The position numbers and the translations under genes were made by a program. A DNA stretch of 64,000 nucleotides from Phytoseiulus persimilis (lineage: Eukaryota > Arthropoda > Arachnida > Mesostigmata > Phytoseiidae), in contig CM075104.1 of the NCBI GenBank assembly GCA_037576195.1, forward strand, positions 11,858,211 to 11,922,210, read 5' to 3'. Shown in pieces: positions 1-10,763 of this stretch (position 1 is the first letter of the stretch; each line of letters opens with the position of its first letter). The notes beneath the pieces are model-generated. The model had not been told where the DNA came from and made no database searches. It worked only from the letters and a program-made list of their open reading frames with translations.

Positions 1-905
1 CCCGACCCAGTTGGACACGTTCCTGGCCGAGAACAACATGAAGTGGGAAAACTGTATTGGCGTATGCACTGCTCGATATTTCGCTTCGCAAACCGCTTAT
101 TCGCAACAAAGCGCCAAACGCGGTTGACACACACTGCGTAATTCACCGAAAAGTTCTCGCTTGAATGTTTTTGACGCTCCTTCCCAGGGTACACTGATGC
201 GTATCCTCAGCACGGCTGAAGCAGTTAATATCTTCACCAGAAATCTGAGTTTCGCTGCTAAAACTAATAGAAAAGGATATCAGTGAAAGATTTTCATGTT
301 TACAGAAATTCTGTGACTCGACTAACGTCTCCTTAACCACCGCTAAGCTACTCGTTTTAGTGGGTCACGTTGAAGAGCTGAGCGAGTGCTTCGCGGAGTA
401 TTCCCTGAATGATGGCTGCCAACAGTTGGAATGGATACGAGACCTTTTCGGTACTGAAGCTCGTAATGGATTCAGCGTTCGAGAACAACGGAGCCCGATC
501 CAACATTCACGCGATTCCGTTCGCAAAGTTCAGCTCAGGGATATGAACCCCCTCCAGTTTTGGACATGCATGGAAGCCTCTCATCTTCTGTCGAGTACCA
601 AAGCTCTCAGAGTCTTGATACCTTTTGCATTATTGTATTTATGCGAAGTCTGCTTCTCGGCAATACCAGAATCGCTGTATCAAGTATCACGCCGAGATTC
701 CGAAAATTGTGCGACGAACGCAAAACCCATCCGTCTCACTGACAGAGTTTCATCGCTCGAATGGGAACGCATGATTCTCACTGAACTTATTACAAACTTG
801 TTCCCGTTCCTTTTGTGATGTGTTTGTCTCATCTATTCAGAGCCCCTCGGCATAGTTGGCACACCTCGGCACCCTGGCGTTCCGCGGCATTTGACGACCT
901 CTTTG
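1..905 (+). pseudogene. hAT transposase remnant (ZBED5-like), 3' part
   Basis: This is a decayed 3' half of a hAT-superfamily transposase, cut by the window start. Bases 2-80 encode a peptide with WENCIGVCT, the segment that precedes the DGA motif in ZBED5/FAM200-type hAT proteins, and the reading frame then breaks. From about 360 to 818 a second open stretch contains LEWIRDLF, then LQFW and ALRVLIPFALLYLCEVCFSA, which is the C-terminal hAT dimerisation segment. About 45 bases after the stop lies a GGCACC-rich stretch ending in TTTGACGACCTCT (about 892-904). The same terminus recurs at 37246-37259, so this is probably the element's 3' end. The first large frame break is between about 90 and 360. 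The family assignment rests on the motifs; the exact terminus is inferred. Confidence 0.62.
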
Positions 906-1205
906 CTTCTTGATCGTTCCTCGGCCGCGGCCGTCTCGGGCTGCGTTGGTTTGTTGATTGTTTATCCGAATGGTTCCAAATTCAAAATTCCAGAAGTGGA
1001 GGTCGGAAGTTCAGGTGCTGTTCTCGCAGCTCCGACTTCAGGGTCCGAACATTCTGAGTCTGAGGACGGATTTTCACAGAGTAAGTATCTAGTACGTTCA
1101 CTCCTTCGCTGAAACTTTCTCAAGCAACAGTCCTTAGCATTTTCGACTGTCCTCGAATACCCATAACTCTCGTGTTTTTCTGTATGTTTCTCCTTGTTCT
1201 TCCAG

Positions 1206-1410
1206 GGGCGGAGATTCTCGGTCAGTTTTCGGCACCGAGGGAGAAGGGACAAAAATAGGTGTAAGCACTGTGACGCGCAAATTACCTTCAATAACCGAAG
1301 CACAACTGCGATGAAAAATCATCTCGCCCATCACTCGCGATTGGAGTCTATGGGGCAATATCGTCGTACACATGCCACCGCTTACAGAAATGTCCACAAA
1401 ATCAAGGATT
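1206..1410 (+). pseudogene. BED zinc-finger exon fragment
   Basis: An open stretch encodes CKHC followed by a spaced HLAHH, the C-x2-C...H-x3/4-H arrangement of BED-type fingers found at the N terminus of hAT transposases and ZBED proteins. It is preceded by a good intron: donor GTAAGT at 1081 and an acceptor after a pyrimidine-rich tract ending TTCCAG at 1205. The open frame upstream (about 891-1080) ends acidic and serine-rich. Joining it across this intron in its own frame reaches a stop soon after, so the model is not clean; another upstream frame joins without a stop. The 45-bp minisatellite begins about 85 bases downstream, truncating whatever followed. Most likely the 5' end of a second hAT copy placed after the 3' end of the first; a host ZBED exon is possible. 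Confidence 0.42.
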
Positions 1411-1494
1411 GGCTCATAGCTGTGCCTGTCACGGTATCAAAAATACCATTCCAAGCCTCCTCTCATCCTGCATTCCGACTTCTGTTCCATTTAG

Positions 1495-3463
1495 CAGATT
1501 GGTCTCGGAATCACCCCTCCAGAGTTGGAAAGTAATGACCAAATTGGTCCTAGAATCATCCCTCCAGAGTTGCAAAGTAATGGCCAGATTGATCCCAGAA
1601 TCACCCCTCCAGAGTTGGAAAGTAATGCTCAGATTGGTCTCAGAATCACCCCTCCAGAGTTGGAAAGTAATGGTTGGATTGGTCCCGAAATCACCCCTCC
1701 TGGGTTGGAAATCAATGCTCAGATTGGTCTCGGAATCACCCCTCCAGAGTTGGAAAGTAATGGTCAGATTTGTCCCGAAATCACCCCTCCAGAGTTGGAC
1801 AGTAATTCTCAGATTGGTCTCGGAATCACCCCTCCAGAGTTGGAAAGTAATGGTCAGATTTGTCCCGAAATCACCCCTCTCGAGTTGGACAGTAATTCTC
1901 AGATTGGTCTCAAAATCACCCCTCCAGAGTTGGAAAGTAATGGTCAGATTGGTCTCGGAATCACTCCTGCAGAGTTGGAAAATAATGCTCAGATTGGTCT
2001 CGGAATCACCCCTCCAGAGTTGGAAAATAATGCTCAGATTGGTCCCGAAATCACCCCTCCAGAGTTAGACAGTAATTCTCAGATTGGTCTCGGAATCACC
2101 CCTCCAGAGTTGGAAAGTAATGGTCAGATTGGTCTCGGAATCACTCCTGCAGAGTTGGAAAATAATGCTCAGATTGGTCCCGAAATCACCCCTCCAGAGT
2201 TGGACAGTAATTCTCAGATTGGTCTCGGAATCACCCCTCCAGAGTTGGAAAATAATGCTCAGATCGGTCCCGGAATAACCCCTCCAGAGTTCGAAAGTAA
2301 TGCTCAGATTGGTCTCGGAATCACCCCTCCTGAGTTGGAAATCAATGCTCAGATTGGTCTCGGAATCACCTCTCCAGAGTTGGAAAATAATGCTCAGATT
2401 GGTCCCGAAATCACCCCTCCAGAGTTGGACAGTAATTCTCAGATCGGTCTCGGAATCACCCCTCCAGAGTTGGAGAATAATGCTCAGATTGGTCCCGGAT
2501 TCACCCCTCCAGAATTGGACAGTAATTCTCAGATTGGTCTCGGAATCACCCCTCCAGAGTTGGAAAGTAATGGTCAGATTGGTCTCGGAATCACTCCTGC
2601 AGAGTTGGAAAGTAATGGTCAGATTGATCCCAGAATCACCCCTCCAGAGTTGGGAAGTAATGCTCAGATTGGTCCCGGAATCACCCTTCTAGAGTTGGGA
2701 AGTAATGCTCAGATTGGTCTCGGAATCACCCCTCCAGAGTTGGGAAGTAATGGCCAGATTGGTCTCGGAATCACTCCTCCAGAGTTGGAAAGTAATGCTC
2801 AGATTGCTCCCGGAATCACCCCTCCAGACTTGGGAAGTAATGCTCAGATTGCTCCCGGAATCATCCCTCCAGAGTTGGAAAGTAATGGCCAGATTGGTCT
2901 CGGAATCACCCCTCCAGAGTTGAGAAGTAATGGCCAGATTGGTCTCGGAATCACCCCTCCAGAGTTGGAAAGTAATGGCCAGAATGGTCTCGGAATCACC
3001 CCTCCAGAGTTCGAAAGTATTGGCCAGATTGGTCTCGGAATCACTCCTCCAGAGTTGGAAAGTAATGCTCAGATTGCTCCCGGAATCACCCCTCCAGGCT
3101 TGGGAAGTAATGCTCAGATTGCTCCCGGAATCATCCCTCCAGAGTTGGAAAGTAATGGCCAGATTGGTCTCGGAATCACCCCTCCAGAGTTGGGAAATAA
3201 TGGCCAGATTGGTCTCGGAATCACCCCTCCAGAGTTGGAAAGTAATGCTCAGATTGCTCCCGGAATCACCCCTCCAGGCTTGGGAAGTAATGCTCAGATT
3301 GCTCCCGGAATCATCCCTCCAGAGTTGGAAAGTAATGGCCAGATTGGTCTCGGAATCACCCCTCCAGAGTTGAGAAGTAATGGCCAGATTGGTCTCGGAA
3401 TCACCCCTCCAGAGTTGGAAAGTAATGGCCAGATTGGTCTCGAAATCACCCCTCCAGGAATTT
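1495..3463. repeat. 45-bp minisatellite array, 43 units plus a partial
   Basis: Forty-three full tandem units plus a partial unit, beginning at CAGATTGGTCTC and repeating every 45 bases to about 3457. Units are variants of one consensus with a CAGATTGG start, an ACCCCTCCAGAGTTGG middle and an AGTAATGSC end. Because 45 is divisible by three and the unit lacks stops in two forward frames, long apparent ORFs appear, including a 651-codon one coding for a 15-residue repeat (QIGLGITPPELESNG-like). That frame starts at TTG, has no nearby ATG, and an adjacent frame is equally open, so translation is not supported. Higher-order structure is visible: pairs of units recur (Ser-Asn-Ser-type next to Asn-Asn-Ala-type), pointing to expansion of multi-unit blocks. 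The same unit occurs at 4128-4228, 7881-9311, 37078-37137 and 53312-53600. Confidence 0.95.
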
Positions 3464-4228
3464 TTATGATAGATGTATAGGAGAGGAGGTGGGGAAGGAT
3501 ATCCGATGACGATGGGATGAGTCTGGCTGGCGTCATAACGGGGCGGTGCACCTTATCGTCAGAATTTGGATGCGGATGACAGTATGGAGGGGGTCAAAGT
3601 TGGGTTAAATCGCGAGGGGGGGAGGAGGGGAGGAGGAGGGGGGGAGTGGTGGGTGGCCTATGTCCTTCCCGGAGAGCCGCCCTACATTATGCAGTTTGTT
3701 CCAAGTCGATCCGATCAATACCAGAGGAGCCTATTGAGGACAAACAAACAAACAAACAAACAAACAAACAAACAAACAAACAGACCCTGGATTTTTATAT
3801 ATATAGAAAATCCAGGGTCTGTTTGTTTGTTTGTTTGTTTGTCCTCAATAGGCTCCTCTGGTATTGATCCGATCGACTTGGAACAAACTGCATAATGTAG
3901 GGCGGCTCACCGGGAAGGACATAGGCCACCCCCCCTTACCCCCCCCCCCCCCCCCCCCTCGCGATTTACCCCAACTTCGACCCCCTCCATACTGACATGC
4001 GCATCCAAATTCTGACGATAAGGTGCACCGCCCCGTTATGACGCCAGCCAGACTCTTAGGTCTCATCCAATCGTCATCGGATATCCTTCCCCACCCCCCC
4101 TCCTATACATCTATCATAAAAAATATCTGGAGGGGTGATTCCCAGACTGATAAGGCCATTACTTTCCAACTCTGGAGGGGTGATTCTGAGACCAATCTGG
4201 CCATTACTTTCCAACTCTGGAGGAGTAC
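3374..4228. repeat. Large palindrome (foldback-like) capped by 45-bp units
   Basis: An imperfect inverted repeat is centred near 3800 on CCCTGGATTTTTATATATAT and its mirror AAAATCCAGGG. Moving outward, both arms carry, in opposite orientation: (AAAC)n/(GTTT)n, a block starting TCCTCAATAGGCTCCTCTGG, the block GCCTATGTCCTTCCCGG, a G- or C-rich run, CACCTTATCGTCAGAATTTGG, TCATAACGGGGCGGTGCACC, GGATATCCGATGACGAT and ATGATAGATGTATAGGAG, then 45-bp units. The left arm merges into the 43-unit array; the right arm keeps only about two units (4128-4228). Arms are about 330 bp excluding the units. The block from CCTATGTCCTTCCC to the AAAC repeat resembles the conserved 3' tails of RTE-type LINEs and derived SINEs of arthropods (my recognition, not searched). 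Long inverted repeats built from tandem subrepeats are the hallmark of foldback elements. Confidence 0.85.
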
Positions 4229-4507
4229 GACGGACGCGCTGAGAAGTTGAGAATCTGGGACCGAAAGGGTCGACTTTCTCGCTGACCAACCGGGAGATGC
4301 TCAGCATGGTGGCATCAGCTTACGATAGATTGAGGATTTCGGCTTCAGTAGTCTTGAGGGCCCAATTGACCATTCGAGAAGTACAATCCGGTGTCACGGT
4401 CGATCGACATAACCGTGATGTTGATTCATTGATTGATTTTATTTCGATCTTCCATATGCACATATGGTCCCTTTCTTTTCAGGGGTGAAGTGTTTTGCAT
4501 TCACAGA

Positions 4508-7500
4508 TCATTTTTCTCGGTTCTCCCAGCATCGTAAGATTTCCTTCGTCCTTCTAATGTCTTTCGGTGTTGAGTCGGGGTGGAGTCCAATTCGGAACGG
4601 AAATTCTCGTGGGGGATACCTTCCTTCTACGCATTCCATCACGACGTGTGTGTCGGTTTCGGGTCTTCCGCATATATTGCAGTTCAAGTCGATAGAAGGA
4701 TCGCGGTTCTGTCGTTGGGTTCTGGTGTTGAGCATTCCTGCTCTTGTTAACGCCAGAAGCCGACTGCCCCGCGAGTTATCGTACATATCCAGTTGGAGAC
4801 CTCTTGTCTCTTTGAATTGTCGATAAATGCGCAGTGTGGACTTGGATTCCATGTTCTGTTTCCATGTATTGTCCAGTTTATTCTGCACCCTCGTTTCGAG
4901 TTCTTTGCGGAATAGAGTCCACATTGCTGTGCCCGATGTATTTCTGGTCAGCCCGAGGTTTTTCAGGTCGAATCGCAATCTCAATTTCTCGAGTCTCTCT
5001 GTTGCTGTGACCGAGGTGTTTGTTATCTCGGTCGCCGTGAGGACAAGCTTGGGCCTTCTCGTTCGAAGTACATCGTTTTGCTCGTGGTTTCCCGGGCGTC
5101 GAAGGAGCTCCAGCCTAGTTCTCCCTCGATGAACTCCTTTGGAATGGTGGAGTGGGGTATCCCGAGAGCCCATCTTCCCGCATCTCTTTGCCTGACTTCG
5201 ATGAGGTTTCTCTGTCTTTTGGGCATTGTAATTGCCGCGTTGCAGTATGTGAGTTGCGGGACAGCGGTGGCTTTCCAGGGAATTTTGGATACTTCGAAAC
5301 GGTTGAAGCTCCAGAGTGTTCTCGCGTTGAGTCTTTGGATCGCCTTATTCGCCGTTTCGGTCAACTTTACCCAATGTTGGGCCAGGTAGTCTTTTTCGGC
5401 TGATAATTCGATTCCGAGACACTTATATGATGCTACCTCTGGTATTTGCATCCCTTGTATACTCAGGTTTCGATTTTTGATATGTGTCTTTGGTGGTCGA
5501 GAGAAAACCAATATGCCGCTCTTTTGAGGATTGAATTTGATGGACCGGGCGTCTCCAAATTCTGTTGTTACCTCCAAAAGCGTTTCCATCTCCTTCCATT
5601 CGTGTGCCATCAGAACGATGTCGTCGGCAAACATCAGGCCAGGGATCGTGAAGTATTTTTCCTCTTTCACGTCCCAGAAATTGCCTTTTTTCGCAAATCT
5701 AAAGCCAATCTCTTTTGAGAGTAGTTGCCGCTCGAGATCTGCGATATACAGGCTGAAGAGGATCGGAGATAGAGGAAATCCCTGACGAAGTCCGGTGGGT
5801 ATGGACATTTCGTTCTAGGTGTGATCACCGTATTGAGTGAAGATGTAGGTGTCTTCATACAGGTGTTTGATGAGCTCAATCAGTGTTGGGTTCATTCCTC
5901 TTTCCTCAAGGGTTTGCCACAGCTCCCGTCGATCGATGCGATCGAAGGCTTTCGTAGCATCCAAGAACACGCAAACCAGACCCGTTTGTTGGGCTCTAGC
6001 GGTCTCAATTGCCGTTGTTAGAACAAAAATGTTGTCCTCGCCCCGGCGGTCTTTCCTGAACCCATTTTGCATCTCCGATAGTTGTTTTGTCTCCCCTGTC
6101 CATTTTTGTATGTGTTTCCCCAGTATTTTGGTGAATACTCGATACATGACATCGGATACAGTGATGGGTCTGTAAGTGGTAAGGTTTCCCTTCGTTGAGT
6201 TTGGTTTTTCAAGAAGGGAGACCCTGCCTATCCTCCATTCCATCGGCAGCTCGTGAGTGCCTTCCAGAATCTCATTGAATACATCGGAGACATATTCGTA
6301 GCCGATATCGTTCAATGCTTTGAGGATTTTCGTCGGTATCTTGTCGGGTCCAATGGCTGAATTCTCGGAGATTCCCGCCAAGGTGGTTTTAACCTCCGAA
6401 CCCGTTGTGACAAGATCGACTCGTGGCCTCGAGAGGAAGCGTCGATCCTTATGGTTAGGATTGTCTTCGGCTTCCAGCAGGTGATTTGCTACTCTAGTAA
6501 GGTAAGCTGTCATATCCAGCGGTTGGACATCGTTACCAGCTTCATTTACTGTTCGTATCCTGTCTGGTGCCTTTCTCTCGTTCTTCTTGATGTACTCCCA
6601 GAATGCTTTGGTTTTTGCTTGTCTTGGGGCTCTCATTATTTGGTCGTACAATTTACGATCCCTGATATGGAGTTGGTTCGCGATTTCGGTTCGGACAGCG
6701 TCTTGTGCTATTCGATACTGCCTTTTCGCTTCTTCCACGCCAATCCCAGTGTGTCTGGCTTTCCTCCATGCACGATTCTGTTCCCTTCTGTATCTCGGAA
6801 GTCGTGATATTTCGGGGGTGAGTATTCTCTTCCTCGTGTCTACATTGATGAGTTTAGTACTTTTGGTCATTGCATTTTGGAGGGTAGTCACCAGATCCCT
6901 GTAGACGGCCGACCTTGGTGATCTGACCAAAGCTTCCAGTCCACTTGTGGCTGTTTCCGCTGCTCTTTGTAACCGTAATACTTTCACTCGTGCCTTTCGG
7001 AGTTTTCCGTTTATCTTGCCCATACCGAGGTGTAGGGTAATGAGGTTATGGTCGCTCCAGTTAAGGACTTCTTTGTTTTCGTCTATGTGCATGGACATGA
7101 CCTCTCGGTATGCTGCAGCGTTGCAGAGTACATAGTCGATTGAGGACGAATGACCACCCTGTGTTCGGGTGATCCTTCCTTCGCATTTTTCGGACAGATT
7201 CAGAATTGTGAGGTCGTATTGGTCGGCTAGCTCAATGATGAGCTGGCCCCGGCCATCTAATCTTCCGTCAAGCTGTTGGATATGGGCGTTCATGTCGCCC
7301 GCAATCATTAGCTTGGTGCCCTTCTCAACTCTAGCTCGGATAACATCTCCTATATGTCGGAATTGTTCCTTATTCGAGTTCTGATCGGCGATGGCGACGT
7401 AGACTCAGATGAAGACCCATTGTTGGTTCCCTATCTCAGATTCTATTGCAATGAAATCAGCCCCTTTTTCGGTCCAGCGTATCTCGTCCATGGCAGATCG

Positions 7501-7757
7501 GATAAGTATCCCTATTCCACCGGATGATTTACTGCCAGAGGGTCCTTTTCGATTGTTCCCCTAAAATGTGAACCCTTCGATCCGAGGTGGATCTTCTAGG
7601 TTCATCAGGTGGGTTTCTGAGAGGAGGAGGATGTCATAGTGGTCTGATAGTCTCCCAGTTTCAATTTTGAGTAGGTCTTGGTAGAGACTTTCCCACTTGG
7701 CTGGGTTTTTCCCCCCTTGCATGTTAAAAACACCAATCTTAATGCGAAAATGTATTT
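4508..7757 (-). pseudogene. LINE ORF2: endonuclease, reverse transcriptase, CCHC finger
   Basis: One minus-strand frame runs from 7757 to about 5060 and is then displaced by one frameshift (between about 5050 and 5170) before the stop at 4508. In-frame stops are TAG at 7563-7561, TGA at 7407-7405 and TAG at 5817-5815. The endonuclease shows GVFNMQ, LLSETHL, GDMNAH and SDHNLI. The reverse transcriptase has a YRPITVSD segment, motif A FLDATKAFDRID (about 5970-5930), GLRQGFPLSP and motif C FADD (about 5632-5620). The C terminus contains CNICGRPETDTHVVMEC, a C-x2-C...H-x4-C knuckle shared by all related fragments in the window. The enzyme would nick target DNA and reverse-transcribe its own RNA onto the exposed 3' end. 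Its first codons (MKKS) lie across the insertion, at 9370-9359. Confidence 0.85.
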
Positions 7758-9355
7758 TTACCAGCCGGCCTTCGGCCGACTGGAGTCGGCCGCGCTGCGC
7801 GCGGTTGAACGGCGCTCCCTGCCATCGAGGCACTTTTCTCTCCCTTCACTGGCTCAGCATTCAGATTTTGAAAAATATGGTCAGATTGGTCTCGGAATCA
7901 CCCCTCCAGAGTTGGGAAGTAATGCTCAGATTGGTCTCGGAATCACCCCTCCAGAGTTGGGAAGTAATGCTCAGATTGGTCTCGGAATCACCCCTCCAGA
8001 GTTGGGAAGTGATGCTCAGATTGGTCTCGGAATCACCCCTCCAGGGTTGGAAAGTAATGCTCAGATTGGTCTCGGAATCACCCCTCCAGAGTTGGGAAGT
8101 AATGCTCAGATTGGTCTCGGAATCACCCCTCCAGAGTTGGGAAGTAATGCTCAGATTGGTCTCGGAATCACCCCTCCAGGGTTGGAAAGTAATGCTCAGA
8201 TTGGTCTCGGAATCACCCCTCCAGAGTTGGGAAGTAATGCTCAGATTGGTCTCGGAATCACCCCTCCAGAGTTGGGAAGTAATGCTCAGATTGGTCTCGG
8301 AATCACCCCTCCAGAGTTGGGAAGTAATGCTCAGATTGGTCGGAATCACCCCTCCAGAGTCGGGAAGTAATGCTCAGATTGGTCTCGGAATCACCCCTCC
8401 AGAGTTGGGAAGTGATGCTCAGATTGGTCTCGGAATCACCCCTCCAGACTTGAAAAGTAGTATTACACCTCGCAGATGCTCACAGGCCACGGGTCGTTCC
8501 AGAAGTTCCTTTACTCGATCGGGAAAGCCCCGAGCACGACCTGTATCCACTGCGATAGTGGAGAGGAAGATGATGCGCACCACACCATATTGGCGTGTTC
8601 CGCATTTAGCGCACAGCGGACAGCCTTGCAGGGCGGCACTGTGCCGGAACTTGTAGAACAGATGATGACCTCCGAGAACGAATGGGACAGGATCAGCCGG
8701 AAGGTCGCCTGTGTCCTCAAAAAGAAGGAAGTCCTCGCGCGACTCATGTCGACGCCTCAGCAGCAAATGCCCTCCCCGGCTCCGACCACAGCTGGACCCC
8801 CATCGCGGTAGAGACGATGTGAAACAATGAGAAGTGTAAATATTTGAGGGCAGAAATTAGTGAAGTTAGGCCTCCGCCGACCCGGAAGTAATGTTAACGA
8901 AGGGTGCCTGTCAACAGATATCCCGGGTAGTCCCCAGTCGGCGGAAGGCGGAGATAGGTGTGTTTTTTAGAGGAATCACCTCAGTACCAGAGCAACGGAC
9001 GTGTCCCATCTCTGGTCTCCGAAGGGATTTTTCACACCACACTCCCCAAAAAAAAAAAAAAAGAAAAAAGAAAAAAAACGACTCGAAAAGTAATGGTCAG
9101 ATTGGTTCTAGAATCACCCCTCCACGTTTTGAAAAGTATGGTCAGATTGGTTGTAGAATCACCCCTCCACGTTTTGAAAAGTATGGTCAGATTGGTTCTA
9201 GAATCACCCCTCCAGCTTTTGAAAAGTATAGTCAGACTCGTACCGTAATCACCTCTCCAGACTCGGGAGAGTATGTTCAGATTGGTCCCGGAATCACCTT
9301 CATGTCTTTCAGAAAAAGTGCGGACAAACTGACAGACTAAGCCGATTATATATAG
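7757..9355. mobile_element. 45-bp-repeat element inserted in LINE ORF2
   Basis: The insertion starts with the hairpin-rich head AGCCGGCCTTCGGCCGACT and continues through a GCGC-rich segment and CATCGAGGCACTTT to GCTCAGCATTCAG. Then come about 13 copies of the 45-bp unit (7881-8457; one unit near 8332 lacks three bases), a truncated LINE (8458-9078), and about 4.7 further units of a diverged type (9098-9311; CCACGTTTTGAAAAGTATGG variants). It ends with an ACTGACAGACTAAG...TTATATATAG tail. The flanks rejoin the LINE: MKKS of ORF2 on one side (9370) and the endonuclease on the other (7757). A head-array-tail layout of the same kind is seen at 53190-53711. I could not define a convincing target duplication. 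Confidence 0.72.
8458..9078 (+). mobile_element. 5'-truncated LINE (R1/LOA-like 3' end) in the array
   Basis: Bases 8476-8811 encode a reading frame beginning MLTGHGSFQKFL, then CIHCDSGEEDDAHHTILAC, the conserved post-RT C terminus with C-x2-C...H-x4-C knuckle of R1/LOA-type LINEs, and end in a Pro-rich tail at a TAG. A 3' UTR follows and ends in an A-rich run (about 9047-9078). The flanks GACTTGAAAAGTA (left, ending about 8456) and GACTCGAAAAGTA (right, from about 9080) are near-identical, which is what a target-site duplication of a poly(A)-tailed LINE would look like inside a repeat unit. The reading frame is intact over what remains, so the insertion may be younger than the surrounding minus-strand LINE, with which it shares no obvious close similarity. 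Confidence 0.7.
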
Positions 9356-9401
9356 TAAGGATTTTTTCATCGTAGATGGTGCCTTCGGGGGGAGCGGACC
9401 G

Positions 9402-10763
9402 CTAGGATGATGGTTTTTTGAAGGCTTCTTGTAGGATTCTGGAAAGCTCGATTGTTTCCTCCTCCTTGGTCACCTGTCGCTGAGGAGTCGAAGTTTGCTC
9501 CTCCTCAGGCGAAGTCCTCAGGTTGTGGGTGGTGACTCCAGCCCTGTCTCCGGTTATCGTGGCTTTGAGGGGCTACGTGGGGTCGCCCCTTCTTTTGCTC
9601 GCTGGTCCCCAACTCGAGTGATGTATCTCCCACACTTCGTTTCTCCCCGCGCCTCTTGGTGGCTGCGGCTTATTGAAGTGTGGTCGATCCAAGTCGGGGA
9701 CTCGATCAGAGGTCTGATCTGTGTGGCTCGGACGCCTGGGGTGGCCTCCGAAATTGCTCGGACGGGTCGGAGCGTTACGAGCACCAGAGGTGGAGGGTTT
9801 CTCCTTGGTCTCGGTTGTCTCGACCTTGGGTTGCGGCTGCGCACACAGATTTTTTGCGCCGTCGGACAGCAGCTGATCGATCTCGGCCGAGGGTATATGC
9901 AGGCCTTCGCCTATTCGGCGACTAATCCTGATCATTGCCTCGACCTGACCAGCTTTGTTCCAGCCCTGGTTTGAGTGAAACGCAGGGCGTTCTGAAATAT
10001 ACCTGAAATCTATTGTTTCAGTGCTGCCCTTCAGCTGAGTCAGCAGGCTGTCTATGTACGCAGAGTGGCCATAGTTCTTGTTGTCTACACGGAGGGTTGT
10101 GTAGACTGCCCTGTTGACTTTCTCGTGTCTCCCGAGCTCCTCGAGTGCTTGCTGCGCTTCCGCGACAGCCTCGCTCCTCTGGTACGAGGCCTCTTGGAAG
10201 ACACTTTGACCTCCCCACACGAGGACTGTGGATGAGCAGGTGTAGTCTGCCTTCTCCAGCTCAGCTGCTGCCTTTTGGCAGAGCTGCGCGGTGGAGAGAG
10301 GCCCGTACGTCCTGACTCTCAGTCCTCTGTGTTTGTTGAGGAGCGCATATATGGTGTTCGACGGGAACAGATCGGCACAGTGCCGGTCCATGCATACCAT
10401 CACTATAGGTCCACGGTAGACCTGTTTAGGTGGTGCCGTCTTAAACTGCATGGGACTTTGGCTGATTGCTTCCCTCAGTTGGTTTTCGAGTTCGGCACAT
10501 CTTGCCTCTGTTGCAGCAACGGTTGCTGCGAGGCTAGCCAATTTGAAGTCCCTAGCCTTTACTTCTTGGTTCTGCCACTCAATATAGTTTAGAGCGGCAG
10601 CCCGCTCAGTCATCAGAGCAAGTCGCTCTGACCCTGCGCAGGTGTGACACTGTAAGATTACAGAGTCGTTGGGGTTCATGTCCGTCGCCATCAGCTTCTC
10701 CTCCCACTGACTGCAGATGTCGAATGTGGGATTAGCTCTGAGGGTTTCCGGATTGAATTCCAT
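9402..10763 (-). pseudogene. LINE ORF1 (coiled coil plus possible SGNH-like domain)
   Basis: ATG at 10763 opens 396 codons to a TAG at 9575-9573. The same frame then stays open for another 56 codons to a TAG at 9404-9402, and that extension has the same Glu/Gln/Ser-rich composition, so the first TAG is probably a nonsense change. The protein has an N-terminal region with CHTC, an alanine/glutamate-rich predicted coiled coil at about residues 60-105, and a globular region at about 115-300. There an IVMVCMDRHC strand and a later TVLVWGGQSVF strand recall the GDSH and GTND blocks of the SGNH esterase fold found in some LINE ORF1 proteins, though the catalytic Ser and His are not evident. The tail is Pro/Arg/Ser-rich and basic. 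By position, just upstream of an ORF2 on the same strand, it would be the RNA-binding protein. Confidence 0.66.

Larger units (their letters stand above)
4418..10763 (-). mobile_element. Non-LTR retrotransposon (APE-type LINE), nearly full length
   Basis: On the minus strand the order is ORF1 (10763-9402), a 31-base spacer, an ORF2 start at 9370, an inserted repeat element (7757-9355), then the rest of ORF2 (7757-4508) with an AP-type endonuclease, reverse transcriptase and a C-terminal CCHC finger. A short 3' UTR has a poly(A)-type signal (AATAAA on the minus strand at 4443-4438) and a tail of ATCAATCAATGAATCAA type ending about 4418. The 5' UTR extends beyond 10763, perhaps to about 11050, with no clear boundary. 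ORF2 carries in-frame stops and one frameshift, so this copy is dead. An APE endonuclease excludes the R2 group; clade assignment (jockey/I/R1-like) needs a phylogeny. Related fragments lie at 19405, 29080, 30886 and 38035. Confidence 0.82.

Noticed and set aside
1495..3463. CRISPR-like direct repeats
   Set aside because: Units are contiguous with no unique spacers and lie in eukaryotic DNA.
1525..3480. A 651-codon repeat protein
   Set aside because: Starts at TTG, no ATG, overlapping frames equally open, and the same DNA occurs as non-coding arrays elsewhere; treated as minisatellite.
7861..8349. Minus-strand ORF of about 160 codons (SETNLSITSQLWRGD repeats)
   Set aside because: It is the reverse-strand reading of the 45-bp array.
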